Source: Acidimicrobiales bacterium
GTDB taxonomy: Bacteria; Actinomycetota; Acidimicrobiia; Acidimicrobiales; Bog-793
NCBI GenBank assembly: GCA_035533595.1
Contig: DATLTN010000065.1
Location: 1-64,000, forward strand
Reading direction: 5' to 3'
DNA length: 64,000 nt
In this document: positions 51,165 to 60,187 of the stretch, piece after piece
Layout: every line of letters begins with the position of its first letter
How positions within the stretch are numbered: the stretch's first letter is position 1
The notes under the pieces: model-generated
The model's database searches: none
What the model saw: only the letters and a program-made list of their open reading frames with translations
What the model was told of the DNA's origin: nothing
Program-made: the position numbers and the translations under genes

Positions 51165-51461
51165 TCAGCGGGTCGCGCGCACGAGGCGTGCGGCGACGGT
51201 GCGGTCGTGGATGAGCACCTCGCGGGTGCCGACGAACAGGCTGATCGCCCCGCTCTGCGGGTCGACGACGTGGGCGATGATGCTGTCCCCCTCGTTCAGC
51301 TGCTCGGAGGCGAGCAGCTCGGGCTCGCTCGCCGTGCCCTTGCGTGGCGGGCCGGCGGTGACCGCGCTCGCGACGGCGGCGGGTGCCACCGCGGCCGCCC
51401 CGGCGATCGCGACGGCACCTCCCGCCTGCTTGAAGAACCTTCTCCTGCTGATGGATTCCAA
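51165..51461 (-). CDS. small Tat-exported protein
   Basis: 98 residues. A twin-arginine signal occupies the first ~30 (SRRRFFKQAGGAVAIAGAAAVAPAAVASA). The mature part contains DSIIAHVVDPQSGAISLFVGTREVLIHDRTVAARLVRA, which has no recognised domain. The start is a TTG with GGAGG four bases upstream; it is the only start that places the signal correctly. First gene of a unit with the DUF4331 gene, a plausible partner for piggy-back export. Confidence 0.72.
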   Translation of the reverse strand: MESISRRRFFKQAGGAVAIAGAAAVAPAAVASAVTAGPPRKGTASEPELLASEQLNEGDSIIAHVVDPQSGAISLFVGTREVLIHDRTVAARLVRATR

Positions 51462-51761
51462 GGGACCTCCAGGCGATCGGGCCGGCCGGTGCGGTCGGGC
51501 GCTCGGAGTGTCTACGGAGCCGCGACCGGCCGTGGATGCGCGAGCGGGACGGCCCGCGTTGACACCCCGGGGGAGGTTCCCTATTGGGGAGGCCCCGACC
51601 ACGGTGCAGCTCGCCCGCCGCAGCTTCGAACAGCTCGCCCTCGGCGAGGGTGAGCGGGTCTATGTGCGCCGCGCGCACGCCGGCGTCCTCGAGGCGACCC
51701 CGGCCTGAGCGACGCGGCGCCGTCGAAGGCGGGTGAGCCGTCGGGCAATAGCCTGTCGCGT
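51462..51761. other. 300-bp divergent region with ABC-ATPase remnant and promoter
   Basis: A good sigma-70-type pair lies at 51559-51587 (TTGACA, 17 bp, TATTGG) on the plus strand. The TOBE-like fragment at 51604-51708 follows. TAGCCT at 51749-51754 is the glnD -10. No full gene. Confidence 0.5.
51604..51708 (+). pseudogene. TOBE-domain-like C-terminal fragment, probable remnant
   Basis: A 34-codon frame starting at a GTG and ending in TGA reads LARRSFEQLALGEGERVYVRRA and resembles the end of a TOBE domain as found at the C-terminus of molybdate/sulfate ABC ATPases. The rest of such a gene is missing. A decayed remnant is most likely; a genuine mini-protein cannot be excluded because a promoter is present just upstream. 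Confidence 0.35.
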
Positions 51762-54134
51762 GTGCCGAGCGAGCAGCCAAGGACCTCCACCATCACAATG
51801 AGCGTGGAGGCGGTGGCGCTGAAGGGCGCGCGCGAGGCGCTGCTCTCGGCCGTGCGCGCCGGCCAGCTCGCCGCGACGGAGTTCCCGCGCCGCTACGCCG
51901 CGGCGGCCGACGAGTGGCTGGCGCAGCGCTTCGCGGAGGCGACCGGTGGAAAGGCCAAGGGCTTCGCCCTGCTCGCCGTCGGCGGCTACGGCCGCGGCGA
52001 GCTCTGCCCGGGGAGCGACCTCGACCTCCTCCTCCTCCACAAGGGGCGCCGCCGCACCGCGGCGGTCGCCGACCACCTCTGGTACGCGGTCTGGGACACC
52101 GGGATCGGGCTCGACCACAGCGTGCGCACCCGCGGCGAGGCGCTCACGATGGTGCGCTCGGACCTGAAGGTCGCCCTCGGCCTCCTCGACGCGCGCCTCG
52201 TCGCCGGCGACCGGGCGCTCGCCGAGAGCCTTCTCGGCGAGGCGAGGGCCCGCTACCGCAAGGAGTCGCGCGAGCTGCTCAGCGAGCTCGAGGAATCGGT
52301 CGGGGCCCGCCACAAGAGCTTCGGCGAGCTCGCCTTCCTCCTCGAGCCGGACCTCAAGCAGTCCGCCGGGGGGCTGCGCGACCTCGGCGCGCTGCGCGCC
52401 ATCGCCGAGGCGATCCCCGCCCTCGCCCCGATGGCCAACTCGCCGGCGGTGCGCGACGCCGAGCAGACGATCCTCGCGGCGCGCGTCGCCCTCCAGTCGC
52501 GCACCGGCAACACCGGCGACCGCCTCCTCCTCCAGGAGCAGGACCAGGTCGCCGAGATCCTCGGCTTCGGCGACGCCGACCTCTTGATGGCCGCGGTCGC
52601 CGAGGCGGGCCGCACGGTGGCGGCGACCGCCTCGGAGGCCTGGCAGCGGGCGCGTGCGACGCTTGCTCCGACCGAGCCCGAGGAGCGGCCGATCGGCGAC
52701 GACCTCCACCTCTCGAACGGCCAGGTCGCCCTCGATCCCGGCGCCGACCCCGGCATCGACCCGAGCCTCCTGCTGCGGGTCGCGCTCGCCGCCGCGCAGC
52801 GCCATGCGCTGATCGCCGAGGAGACCCTCGACCGCCTCGCCTCACGGGCGAGCGCGCCCCGCGAGCCCTGGAACCTCGCGACCCGCGAGTCCTTCCTCGC
52901 CCTCCTGCAGACCGGCGACGCGCTCGTCCCCGTCGTCGAGTCGCTCGACCAGCGCCGCCTCTTCGAGCTCCTCATCCCCGAGTGGTCGGCCGTGCGCAAC
53001 AAGCCGCAGCGCAACGCCTACCACCGCTTCACCGTCGACCGTCACCTGCTCGAGGCCGTGGCGCGCGCCGCGGAGCACCTCGGCGAGGTCGACCGCCCCG
53101 ACCTGCTCGTCCTCGGCGCCCTCCTGCACGACATCGGGAAGGGCTTCCCCGGGGACCACTCCGAGGTGGGCACGGAGGTCGCGGCCCGGATCTCGCGCCG
53201 CATCGGCCTCCCCGAGCCCGACGTGGAGACGATCGTCGACCTCGTCGCCTTCCACCTCGTGCTCCCGGAGTTCGCCACCCGCCGCGACCTCGAGGACCCC
53301 TCGACGGCCGCGGTCGTCGCCCGTCTCGTGAAGGACCAGCGCCGCCTCTCGCTCCTCGCCGCGCTCTGCCAGGCGGACGGCCAGGCGACGGGCACCGCCG
53401 CCTGGGGATCGTGGAAGGCCGAGCTCGTGCAGCGCCTCGTCGAGCGCGCCGGCGAGGTCCTCGACGGCAAGCCGATCCCCGTCGCCGCCGCGGTCGAGCC
53501 GACGCCGGCGCAACGCGAGCTGCTCGCCGCCGGGAAGCTCGCCGTCGAGGCCTCCGGCAAGCGGGTCACCGTCGTCGCCCCCGACCGCCCCGGCCTCCTC
53601 GCCGCGGTGACCGGCGTCCTCGCGCTGCACGGCTGCAACGTGCGACGCGCCACCGCCGGGAGCGGGAACGCCGAGATGGCGATCGACGTCTTCGACGTCG
53701 AGCCGGTCTTCGAGCGCCTCCCGGACTGGGCCAAGGTGGAGCGCGACCTCGCCGCCGCCCTCGACGGCCAGATGCCCCTCGCCGACGAGCTCGCCCGCCA
53801 GGAGGCCGCCTACGCCCGCGGCCGGCGCCCCTCCTCGGCGACCCCAGCCCAGCACCACGTGCTCATCGACAACGAGACCTCGGCGCTGGCGACGATCATC
53901 GAGGTGCGCGTCCCGGACCGCATCGGCCTCCTCCACCACATCGCCGAGGCCTTCGCCGAGCTCGAGGTCGACGTCGTGTCGGCCCTCGTCGACACGCTCG
54001 GCCACGAGGTGATCGACACCTTCTACGTCCGCGACACCGCGGGCGCGAAGCTCGAGTCGCCGGCGCGCACCGACGCCGTCGCCGCGGCGCTAGAGGCGGC
54101 GATCGGCGCGAGCCCGGGAGCGGCCCCCGCCTGA
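51762..54134 (+). CDS. glnD: PII uridylyltransferase homologue (GlnD)
   Basis: 790 residues. Nucleotidyltransferase domain (LAVGGYGRGELCPGSDLDLLLLHK), GlnD linker region (ELAFLLEPDLKQSAGGLRDLGAL), HD domain (LLVLGALLHDIGKGFPGDHSEVG), and two C-terminal ACT domains (VVAPDRPGLLAAVTGVLALHG and VRVPDRIGLLHHIAEAFAELEVDV). All four modules of the nitrogen sensor are present. It would modify a PII protein encoded elsewhere; no glnB or amtB is nearby. TAGCCT seven bases before the GTG fits the leaderless pattern. Confidence 0.93.
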   Translation: MPSEQPRTSTITMSVEAVALKGAREALLSAVRAGQLAATEFPRRYAAAADEWLAQRFAEATGGKAKGFALLAVGGYGRGELCPGSDLDLLLLHKGRRRTAAVADHLWYAVWDTGIGLDHSVRTRGEALTMVRSDLKVALGLLDARLVAGDRALAESLLGEARARYRKESRELLSELEESVGARHKSFGELAFLLEPDLKQSAGGLRDLGALRAIAEAIPALAPMANSPAVRDAEQTILAARVALQSRTGNTGDRLLLQEQDQVAEILGFGDADLLMAAVAEAGRTVAATASEAWQRARATLAPTEPEERPIGDDLHLSNGQVALDPGADPGIDPSLLLRVALAAAQRHALIAEETLDRLASRASAPREPWNLATRESFLALLQTGDALVPVVESLDQRRLFELLIPEWSAVRNKPQRNAYHRFTVDRHLLEAVARAAEHLGEVDRPDLLVLGALLHDIGKGFPGDHSEVGTEVAARISRRIGLPEPDVETIVDLVAFHLVLPEFATRRDLEDPSTAAVVARLVKDQRRLSLLAALCQADGQATGTAAWGSWKAELVQRLVERAGEVLDGKPIPVAAAVEPTPAQRELLAAGKLAVEASGKRVTVVAPDRPGLLAAVTGVLALHGCNVRRATAGSGNAEMAIDVFDVEPVFERLPDWAKVERDLAAALDGQMPLADELARQEAAYARGRRPSSATPAQHHVLIDNETSALATIIEVRVPDRIGLLHHIAEAFAELEVDVVSALVDTLGHEVIDTFYVRDTAGAKLESPARTDAVAAALEAAIGASPGAAPA

Positions 54135-54149
54135 TCGGGGCCGCGCCGC

Positions 54150-55067
54150 TCAGAGGAGCGAGATCGCGAAGGAGGCCCGGAACTCCTCCGCGGGCTGCAG
54201 CGCGACGACGCCCTCCCCGCTGCGGAAGGCGTCCGGCGGACAGGTCATCGGCTCGATCGCCACCGCGCTCCGCCGCTCGTTGCCGCTGAGCTGGTCGGCG
54301 CTGTAGAGCATCACGTGGCTGAAGGCGCCGTCGCCGCGCAGCGCGAGCCGCCGCGGCGCGCCGGCGACGGGGGTGAAGACAACGCTCCAGCGGCCGTCGG
54401 CACCGGCCGGGAGCGCTGCGTAGCAGTCGTCGAAGTGTGCCTCGCCGAGCGCCTCCTCACCGGAGAGCAGCGCGCCGTTCGCCGAGGAGGCGACGGCCTC
54501 GGAGCCGGTCGGCAGCCCGCGCTCGTCGAGCAGCAGGTGGCGCGCCGCGGGGAGCGCGACCGCCGCCGCCCCCGCGCCGCGCGGCGCCGCGAAGTAGGGG
54601 TGGAAGCCCACCCCGAAGGGGGCGGGGCGGCCGCTCTCGTTCGTCGCCACCACGGTCACCGCGAGCTCACGGTCGGTGAGGGAGTAGAGGACGACGAGGC
54701 GCAGGCGCCAGGGGTAGGCGGGCTGGGGCTGGAGGAGCGTCTCGAGGACGACCTCGGAGGCGCTGCGCAGCGCGGGGCGGAAGGAGCTCCAGCGCACGAG
54801 GCCGTGGATCGCGTTGTGGCGCTCCGGCTCGTTGAGCGGCGCGACGCCCTCGACGCCGTCAAAGGAGTAGCTGCCCTCCCCGAGGCGGTTCGGCCAGGGG
54901 GCGAGGACCTGCCCCCGGCCGTCGTGGCAGAGCTCGTGCTCAGCGAAGGAGAGGAGCACCTCCTCGCCGCCGAGCTCGAGGCTGCGCAGCGTCGCGCCGA
55001 CCTCGGTCACAACGGCGCGGGCGGTCCCTGACTCGAGGAGGAACTGCTCGCCGGAGGGCGGGAGCAC
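54150..55067 (-). CDS. aldose 1-epimerase family protein
   Basis: 305 residues, galactose mutarotase-like beta-sandwich. APWPNRLGEGSYSFDG gives the NR substrate-binding pair, HNAIHGLVRWSSF and VGFHPYF the catalytic and binding histidines. It interconverts alpha and beta sugars or acts on hexose-6-phosphates. The GTG at 55067 is chosen because TACCAT lies six bases upstream (leaderless) and the upstream frame has no similarity. Divergent from the Rpf-like gene. Confidence 0.86.
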   Translation of the reverse strand: MLPPSGEQFLLESGTARAVVTEVGATLRSLELGGEEVLLSFAEHELCHDGRGQVLAPWPNRLGEGSYSFDGVEGVAPLNEPERHNAIHGLVRWSSFRPALRSASEVVLETLLQPQPAYPWRLRLVVLYSLTDRELAVTVVATNESGRPAPFGVGFHPYFAAPRGAGAAAVALPAARHLLLDERGLPTGSEAVASSANGALLSGEEALGEAHFDDCYAALPAGADGRWSVVFTPVAGAPRRLALRGDGAFSHVMLYSADQLSGNERRSAVAIEPMTCPPDAFRSGEGVVALQPAEEFRASFAISLL

Positions 55068-55423
55068 CGGCTCATGGTAACGAGCGGGGACGGGGCGGCC
55101 GCGGGCGTCCTTCCGTTTTCCTGTGAGGTTTGCTACAGTTTCATTACTAGCCACCGGCGGTTGGACGCTCCGAGCGTCACCGCAGCGCCCGGCGACGCCT
55201 CTTCTTGCGCCCGGACGCTTGCGTCCCGCCTCCGGTTCCCAACTGCCCCGAAAGGGAGCCGCCTTCCGCACACATCCCAGGGCCGTACCCGTCTGCACCT
55301 CGTAGGGGACAACGACACCCTGGCACGCCCGCCCTACCGGCGCCGCGCCGCGAGTCGCATGCAACGAGACGGGATGCCCGCATCTCCCACCCACCTGTCG
55401 AGCCCAAGGCTCAAGGAGGAAAG
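55068..55423 (+). promoter_or_regulatory. promoter and ~280-nt leader of the Rpf-like gene
   Basis: TTCCGT (55111-55116), 17 bp, TACAGT (55134-55139) predicts a start near 55146 and a leader of about 280 nt. It contains hairpins such as GGACGC-tt-GCGTCC near 55212 and GAGCC-caa-GGCTC at 55400-55412 right before the AAGGAGG site. Rpf genes of other actinobacteria often carry a c-di-AMP riboswitch here, but its conserved core was not recognised, so the leader is unassigned. Confidence 0.45.
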
Positions 55424-56050
55424 ATGCGCAAGCACCCTCGCTTCGCACAGGCGACCTTCAGCGTCGTCATCGCCATCAGCACCCTCACCAGCTTCTTCGC
55501 CTCCGCCGCCTCTGCTGCGGGGAGGCGGATCCCGGCCGCGGCGATCCACGCCGTGACCCACCGGCACCACCTGCGCCACGCCCGCCGCAACCCGGCGGCG
55601 CTCCTTGCGGCCGAGCGCCGCGTCGCCCACCAGCGGGCCGTCGCCCACCGGGCGGCGCTGCACCGGGCAGCCGAGCGGCGCGCCGCCGAGCACCGCGCGG
55701 CAGCGCGCTGGGCGGCGGCACACCGGGCGGCGCTCCGCCTCAGCGCGGCGCGCCTCGCGGCCGCACGCCACGCCGCCGGCGCAGTCCGCCTCGCCCACGC
55801 CGAGATCCCCGCGGGGGGCGTCTGGCGGCAGCTCCGCTCCTGCGAGTCGGGCGGCAACTACCGCGAGGACAGCGGCAACGGCTACTACGGCGCCTACCAG
55901 TTCTCGCTCTCGACCTGGCGGGCGATGGGCGGCGCGGGGCTCCCCAACCAGGCTCCGTACACCGTCCAGGACACCCTCGCCGAGCGCCTGCAGGCGAACG
56001 GCGGGTGGCACTCCTGGCCCTCCTGCTCGGTGCAGCTCGGCCTCGGCTGA
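55424..56050 (+). CDS. Rpf-like transglycosylase with Ala/His/Arg-rich linker
   Basis: 208 residues. Signal peptide (~1-32, cleavage after ASAASA), a linker of ~95 residues rich in Ala, Arg and His with a repeating AHRAA/ERRAA pattern, and a C-terminal resuscitation-promoting-factor domain. That domain reads WRQLRSCESGGNYREDSGNGYYGAYQFSLSTW, with the catalytic Glu in CESGGNY. It should cleave peptidoglycan at the cell surface. AAGGAGG is four bases before the ATG. The linker may bind metal or wall polymers. Confidence 0.87.
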   Translation: MRKHPRFAQATFSVVIAISTLTSFFASAASAAGRRIPAAAIHAVTHRHHLRHARRNPAALLAAERRVAHQRAVAHRAALHRAAERRAAEHRAAARWAAAHRAALRLSAARLAAARHAAGAVRLAHAEIPAGGVWRQLRSCESGGNYREDSGNGYYGAYQFSLSTWRAMGGAGLPNQAPYTVQDTLAERLQANGGWHSWPSCSVQLGLG

Positions 56051-56087
56051 CGGCGGCGAATTCAGGCCGCCGGTGCCTCCGGCCCGG

Positions 56088-56093
56088 TAGGGT
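56088..56093 (+). promoter_or_regulatory. -10 TAGGGT of guaB
   Basis: TAGGGT predicts a start near 56100, which places the TTG at 56093 outside the message and supports the TTG at 56129 as the start. Confidence 0.35.
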
Positions 56094-56128
56094 TGGAGGG
56101 AACACCGGCGGACCTGAGGAGGCCGAAG

Positions 56129-57619
56129 TTGTTCGACGCAGCGCCCGAGTCGCCCTTCGAGCTCGCGCTCACCTTTGACGACGTCCTGCTCGTCCCCCAA
56201 GCCTCCGACGTGCTGCCGAACGAAGCCGACACGACGACCGCGCTCTGTGACCGCCTCTCGCTGAACATCCCCCTGCTCTCGGCAGCGATGGACACCGTCA
56301 CCGAGGCCCGCCTCGCGGTGGCGATCGCCCGCCTCGGCGGCCTCGGCGTCATCCACCGCAACATGAGCGTCGAGCACCAGGCCGAAGAAGTGGACAAGGT
56401 GAAGCGCTCCGAGGCGGGGATGGTCCTCAACCCCGTGAAGATCCACCCCGAGCGGCCCGTCGCCGAGGCGCGCGAGCTGATGGCCCGCTTCCACATCTCC
56501 GGCGTCCCCGTCGTCGACGCGGACGACCACCTCGTCGGCATCATCACCAACCGTGACCTGCGCTTCCACGAGGACGCGAGCGCCGCGGTGCGCGAGGTGA
56601 TGACCTCAGACGGCCTCGTCACCGCGCCGATCGGCACCGACCTCGTGCAGGCGCGGCGCCTGCTGCAGCGGGCGCGCGTCGAGAAGCTGCCGATCGTCGA
56701 CGGCGAGGGGCGGCTGCGCGGCCTCATCACGGTGAAGGACATCACCAAGCAGGAGAACTTCCCCCAGGCGGCCAAGGACTCCGAGGGGCGGCTGCGGGTC
56801 GCGGCCGCCGTCGGCGTCGGCATCGACGGCCTCAGCCGCGCGAAGGCGCTGATCGACGCCGAGATCGACGTGATCTGCGTGGACACCGCGCACGGCCACT
56901 CCCGGCGGGTGATCGAGACCGTCGCGGAGCTGCGCGAGAACTGGCGGACCGGCGTGATCTTCGCCGGCAATGTAGCGACGCGCGAGGCGACGCGCGCCCT
57001 CGCGGAGGCCGGCGCCGACGTGGTGAAGGTCGGGATCGGACCCGGCGCGATCTGCACGACGCGCGTCGTCACCGGCATCGGGGTGCCGCAGTGGACGGCG
57101 ATCCACGAGTGCGCGATCGAGGCGCGCGCGCACGGGGTGGGGATCATCGCCGACGGCGGCATCCGCTACTCGGGCGACATCGCGAAGGCGATCGGCGCGG
57201 GGGCGCACGCGGTGATGCTCGGCGGCCTCTTCGCCGGCGTCGACGAGAGCCCCGGCGAGATCACGATGATCGGCAACCAGCCGCGCAAGCGCTACCGCGG
57301 GATGGGGAGCATGGGGGCGATGTCCTCGCGCTCGTTCTCCAAGGACCGCTACTCCCAGGAGGACGTCGTCGAGGCCGAGAAGGTCGTCCCCGAGGGGGTC
57401 GAGGGCAACGTCCCCTACCGCGGCCCGCTCGGCGAGGTCGTCCATCAACTCGTCGGCGGCCTCCGCCAGGCGATGGGCTACAGCGGGACGCGGACCATCA
57501 CCCAGCTGCGCGAGCGGGCCAAGTTCACGCGGGTGACCTCGATGGCCAACCGCGAGAGCCACCCGCACGACCTGCAGGGCGTGGTGGACGCGCCCAACTA
57601 CTGGGCGAGCGAGCTGTGA
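56129..57619 (+). CDS. guaB: inosine-5'-monophosphate dehydrogenase
   Basis: 496 residues. [21 protein letters not shown] start, two CBS domains in the middle ([27 protein letters not shown] and [26 protein letters not shown]), catalytic Cys in [17 protein letters not shown], and the [10 protein letters not shown] loop. It converts IMP to XMP with NAD, the first step to GMP. The TTG start is decided by GAGGAGG six bases upstream. Confidence 0.96.
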   Translation: MFDAAPESPFELALTFDDVLLVPQASDVLPNEADTTTALCDRLSLNIPLLSAAMDTVTEARLAVAIARLGGLGVIHRNMSVEHQAEEVDKVKRSEAGMVLNPVKIHPERPVAEARELMARFHISGVPVVDADDHLVGIITNRDLRFHEDASAAVREVMTSDGLVTAPIGTDLVQARRLLQRARVEKLPIVDGEGRLRGLITVKDITKQENFPQAAKDSEGRLRVAAAVGVGIDGLSRAKALIDAEIDVICVDTAHGHSRRVIETVAELRENWRTGVIFAGNVATREATRALAEAGADVVKVGIGPGAICTTRVVTGIGVPQWTAIHECAIEARAHGVGIIADGGIRYSGDIAKAIGAGAHAVMLGGLFAGVDESPGEITMIGNQPRKRYRGMGSMGAMSSRSFSKDRYSQEDVVEAEKVVPEGVEGNVPYRGPLGEVVHQLVGGLRQAMGYSGTRTITQLRERAKFTRVTSMANRESHPHDLQGVVDAPNYWASEL

Positions 57620-57667
57620 CCGCGCCGGCACCGGCCGGCGAGCTCCCCCCCGTCGCTGAGGGGGCCG

Positions 57668-58123
57668 ATGCACATCTCCGCGAAGGTCGACTACGCGGTC
57701 CGCGCCCTCGTCTCGCTCGCGGCCGGCGACGGCACCGCCGTCTCGGGGCGGCGCTCGCCGCCGGCCAGCAGCTCCGGTGAAGTTCCTCGAGGGCATCCTC
57801 GCCGAGCTCCGACGCTCGGGGATCGTCGCCAGCCAGCGCGGCTCGGAGGGCGGCTACCGCCTCGCCCGCCCGGCCGGCGAGATCACCGTCGCCGACGTGA
57901 TGCGGGCGATCGACGGCCCGCGCTCGCGGAGGTGCGCGGCGAGCGCCCCGAGCACACCGCCTACGAGGGCGCCGCCCGCTCGCTGCAGGACGTCTGGATC
58001 GCGGTGCGCGCCGCGCTGCGGGCGGTCCTCGAGCGTACGACGCTCGCCGAGATCGCGAGCGGGCACCTCCCCGCGCACGTCCGCCGCCTCGCCGCCGACC
58101 CCGCTGCCTTGGTCCCCCACTGA
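57668..58123 (+). pseudogene. Rrf2-family regulator with three -1 frameshifts
   Basis: The N-terminus MHISAKVDYAVRALVSLAAGDG, the middle VKFLEGILAELRRSGIVASQRGSEGGYRLARPAGEITVADVMRAIDG (another frame) and LAEVRGERPEHTAYEGAARSLQDVWIAVRAALRAVLE (first frame again) are consecutive parts of one Rrf2 protein. Shifts fall near 57750, 57775 and 57925, each needing one extra base and each next to a G or C run. Three losses restore the frame. Either sequencing errors or a recent pseudogene. Cluster-binding cysteines of the IscR type are not visible. Confidence 0.7.
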
Positions 58124-58148
58124 GCCGAGGCGGGCGCCCCGCGGCGGG

Positions 58149-59732
58149 TCAGCCGAGCGAGATGCTCTGCCAGGGGAAGCGCGAGTAGGGGTCGACGGGG
58201 ATCCCCTTCACCGCCTTGGCGACGATGTTGTAGGGGCTCATCGCGGCGATGTCGTCCCAGGGCGCGAGGCCCGACAGCAGGCTGTTCAGCTTGAGGTAGC
58301 TGGCGCGCCGGGCGCTCGAGCCGTAGTCGGCGCGCCCCGTGCGGATGTACTGGTCGACGGCCGGACTGTTCATGCCGTTCTCGGTGAACGGGCTCGAGGA
58401 GTAGAACCACGGATAGACCATGTCGTCGGGATCCGGGAGCGCCGGCGAGGTCGTGAGCGCCGCCTGGTAGTTGAGGGTGTGCAGGTCGCTGAGGAGCACC
58501 GAGGGGGCGACGGGGCTGATCTGCGCGTCGATCCCGACCGACTGCCACTGGGCCTGCAACGCCTCGGCGAGCTGCAGCTGGGCGGGAGTGTCAGCAACGA
58601 GCATCGTGAAGCTCACACTGCCGAGCTTGGCGAGCAGGCTCGCCACCTGCCGCGGGTCGTAGGCGGGGTAGTTCTTCTCCGTGCCGCCCGAGTAGGCCCA
58701 GCTGGAGGGGGGGAAGACCCCCTCGATCGGCCGGAAGAGGTTGTGGTAGAGGGTGAGGTCGATCGTCTTCGCGTCGGTCGCCGCTGTCACCACCTGGCGG
58801 ACGACGGGGTTGTCGAAGGGCGAGTGGGTGAAGGCGAAGTCAACGTGGGTGATCGAGGGGGCGCGGCCGCTCGTCACGACCAGCGCCGGGTCGTGCCTCG
58901 CCTCGAGGATGTCCGGCGCCGCGGCGGTGTCGGCCGAGGAGAGCCAGGCCTGCGCGGCGCCCGAGTGGAGCGTCGCGTAGGCGGCGCCGTCGGACTCGAC
59001 CGCCTCGACGGTGATCTCGCCCAGCTTGGGGCGGCCGCCCCAGTAGCCGTCGAAGCGGGTGAAGTCGGCGACCGTGCCGGGGAGGCCGCCCGCATAGGCG
59101 AAGGGCCCGGTGCCGACGGGGTCCTCGGCGAAGTTCGCCCCCTCGCTCAGGTAGGCCGTCGGCGAGACCATGAGGGCACAAGGCTGGGTGGCGAGGAGAG
59201 CGAGGAGGCCCGCGTCGCGCGAGCTCAGGTGGAGGGCCACCTGGTAGGGGCCGCTCGCGACGACCTTGGAGACCACCTGCAGGTCGGGCTCGCACTGCGA
59301 GGCGACAGCGGGGCTCATCGACCGCTCGAGGTTCCAGACCACGGCCTGCGCGTCGAAGGGCGTCCCGTCCTGGAACTTCACGTTCCGGCGCAGGCTGATG
59401 GTGATCGTCCGCCCCCCGTCACCGATGCGGTAGCCGGTGGCGAGGGCGTTGGTGCGGATCGCGTTCGTCACCGGGTCGACATTGAACAGCGCGTCGTAGA
59501 CCGGGAAGAGCGCCGCGGTCCCGGGGGCGAGGGCGGGGGCGAAGGGGTCCATCCCGACCCAGCTCCCGCCCGCCTGCACGGTGACGACCGTGAGGTGGCC
59601 CCCCGAGCGCCCGGCGCTCAGGTGGCCCCGCGGCCCGACCGTCAGGGCCGCGGCGCCCGAGGCGGCGCCGGCGGTGAGGGCGAGGAGCAGGCAGCAGAGG
59701 GCGGCCCCGCGCGCGGGTCGCCTCCGTCGCAT
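58149..59732 (-). CDS. oligopeptide/nickel-type ABC substrate-binding protein (SBP_bac_5)
   Basis: 527 residues. A signal peptide (MRRRRPARGAALCCLLLALTAGAASG, without an obvious lipobox) is followed by the SBP_bac_5 fold: ITISLRRNVKFQDGTPFDAQAVVWNLERS, DPVGTGPFAYAG and VRQVVTAATDAKTIDLTLYHN. It should deliver peptides or similar solutes to an ABC importer. Neither permease nor ATPase genes are in the window, so it is an orphan. GGGGGG precedes the ATG at 59732. Confidence 0.88.
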   Translation of the reverse strand: MRRRRPARGAALCCLLLALTAGAASGAAALTVGPRGHLSAGRSGGHLTVVTVQAGGSWVGMDPFAPALAPGTAALFPVYDALFNVDPVTNAIRTNALATGYRIGDGGRTITISLRRNVKFQDGTPFDAQAVVWNLERSMSPAVASQCEPDLQVVSKVVASGPYQVALHLSSRDAGLLALLATQPCALMVSPTAYLSEGANFAEDPVGTGPFAYAGGLPGTVADFTRFDGYWGGRPKLGEITVEAVESDGAAYATLHSGAAQAWLSSADTAAAPDILEARHDPALVVTSGRAPSITHVDFAFTHSPFDNPVVRQVVTAATDAKTIDLTLYHNLFRPIEGVFPPSSWAYSGGTEKNYPAYDPRQVASLLAKLGSVSFTMLVADTPAQLQLAEALQAQWQSVGIDAQISPVAPSVLLSDLHTLNYQAALTTSPALPDPDDMVYPWFYSSSPFTENGMNSPAVDQYIRTGRADYGSSARRASYLKLNSLLSGLAPWDDIAAMSPYNIVAKAVKGIPVDPYSRFPWQSISLG

Positions 59733-59940
59733 CGGTTCCCCCCTCGTTCGCGACCGCGGTGGCGAACTGCGCCCGCCGACCGTCCCCCGGCCTGTGTTGA
59801 CAAACTTTTGCGGCTTCGTCACCTAATCGCAGTATTACCCGGCCGCCCAGAGGGGTCAAGAACGCCCGCCGGCGCCGGCGAGGGCCACGCACGGTGGCGA
59901 GCCGCAGGCCAGGCCCCCCGGGGAGGCGGCCGTCACCCGG
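59733..59940. other. intergenic promoter region, no complete gene
   Basis: AT-richer than its surroundings. A consensus TTGACA lies at 59797-59802 on the plus strand, followed by TAATCG at 59824-59829 (spacing 21, too long). On the minus strand a TAATAC at about 59836-59831 could serve the binding-protein gene. Confidence 0.35.
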
Positions 59941-60150
59941 ACCGGTCGGCGCGAGCTGGCGATAACGCGCATGCAGGCCGAGGCCGACGCGCACGGCGCG
60001 CACGGCCTCGTCGGCGTGCGCGCCGGGGTGTCGAACCATGTCTGGGGCGAGCACGCGACCGAGTTCCTCGCGCTCGGGACCGCGGTGCGCCGCATCGACG
60101 GGACCGTCTCGTCGGTCCCCGTCTCGCTCACGCTCCCGCTGCGCACCTGA
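59941..60150 (+). pseudogene. truncated YbjQ-like heavy-metal-binding domain
   Basis: The frame reads RRELAITRMQAEADAHGAHGLVGVR..., then WGEHATEFLALGTAVRR, matching the second half of the YbjQ/heavy-metal-binding domain (ARELAxxRMxxEAxxLGAxGVVGVR...). The first half with its typical SxxYHxG segment is not found upstream. An ATG at 59971 would give only 59 residues. Probably a remnant; a short functional fragment is possible. Confidence 0.55.
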
Positions 60151-60187
60151 GGACGGCACCCCGAGGCGATCGGGGCGCCGGCGCGCC

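Noticed and set aside
55146-55423. c-di-AMP (ydaO-type) riboswitch upstream of the Rpf-like gene
   Set aside because: Expected from other actinobacteria, but the conserved core segments were not recognised. Kept only as an unassigned structured leader.
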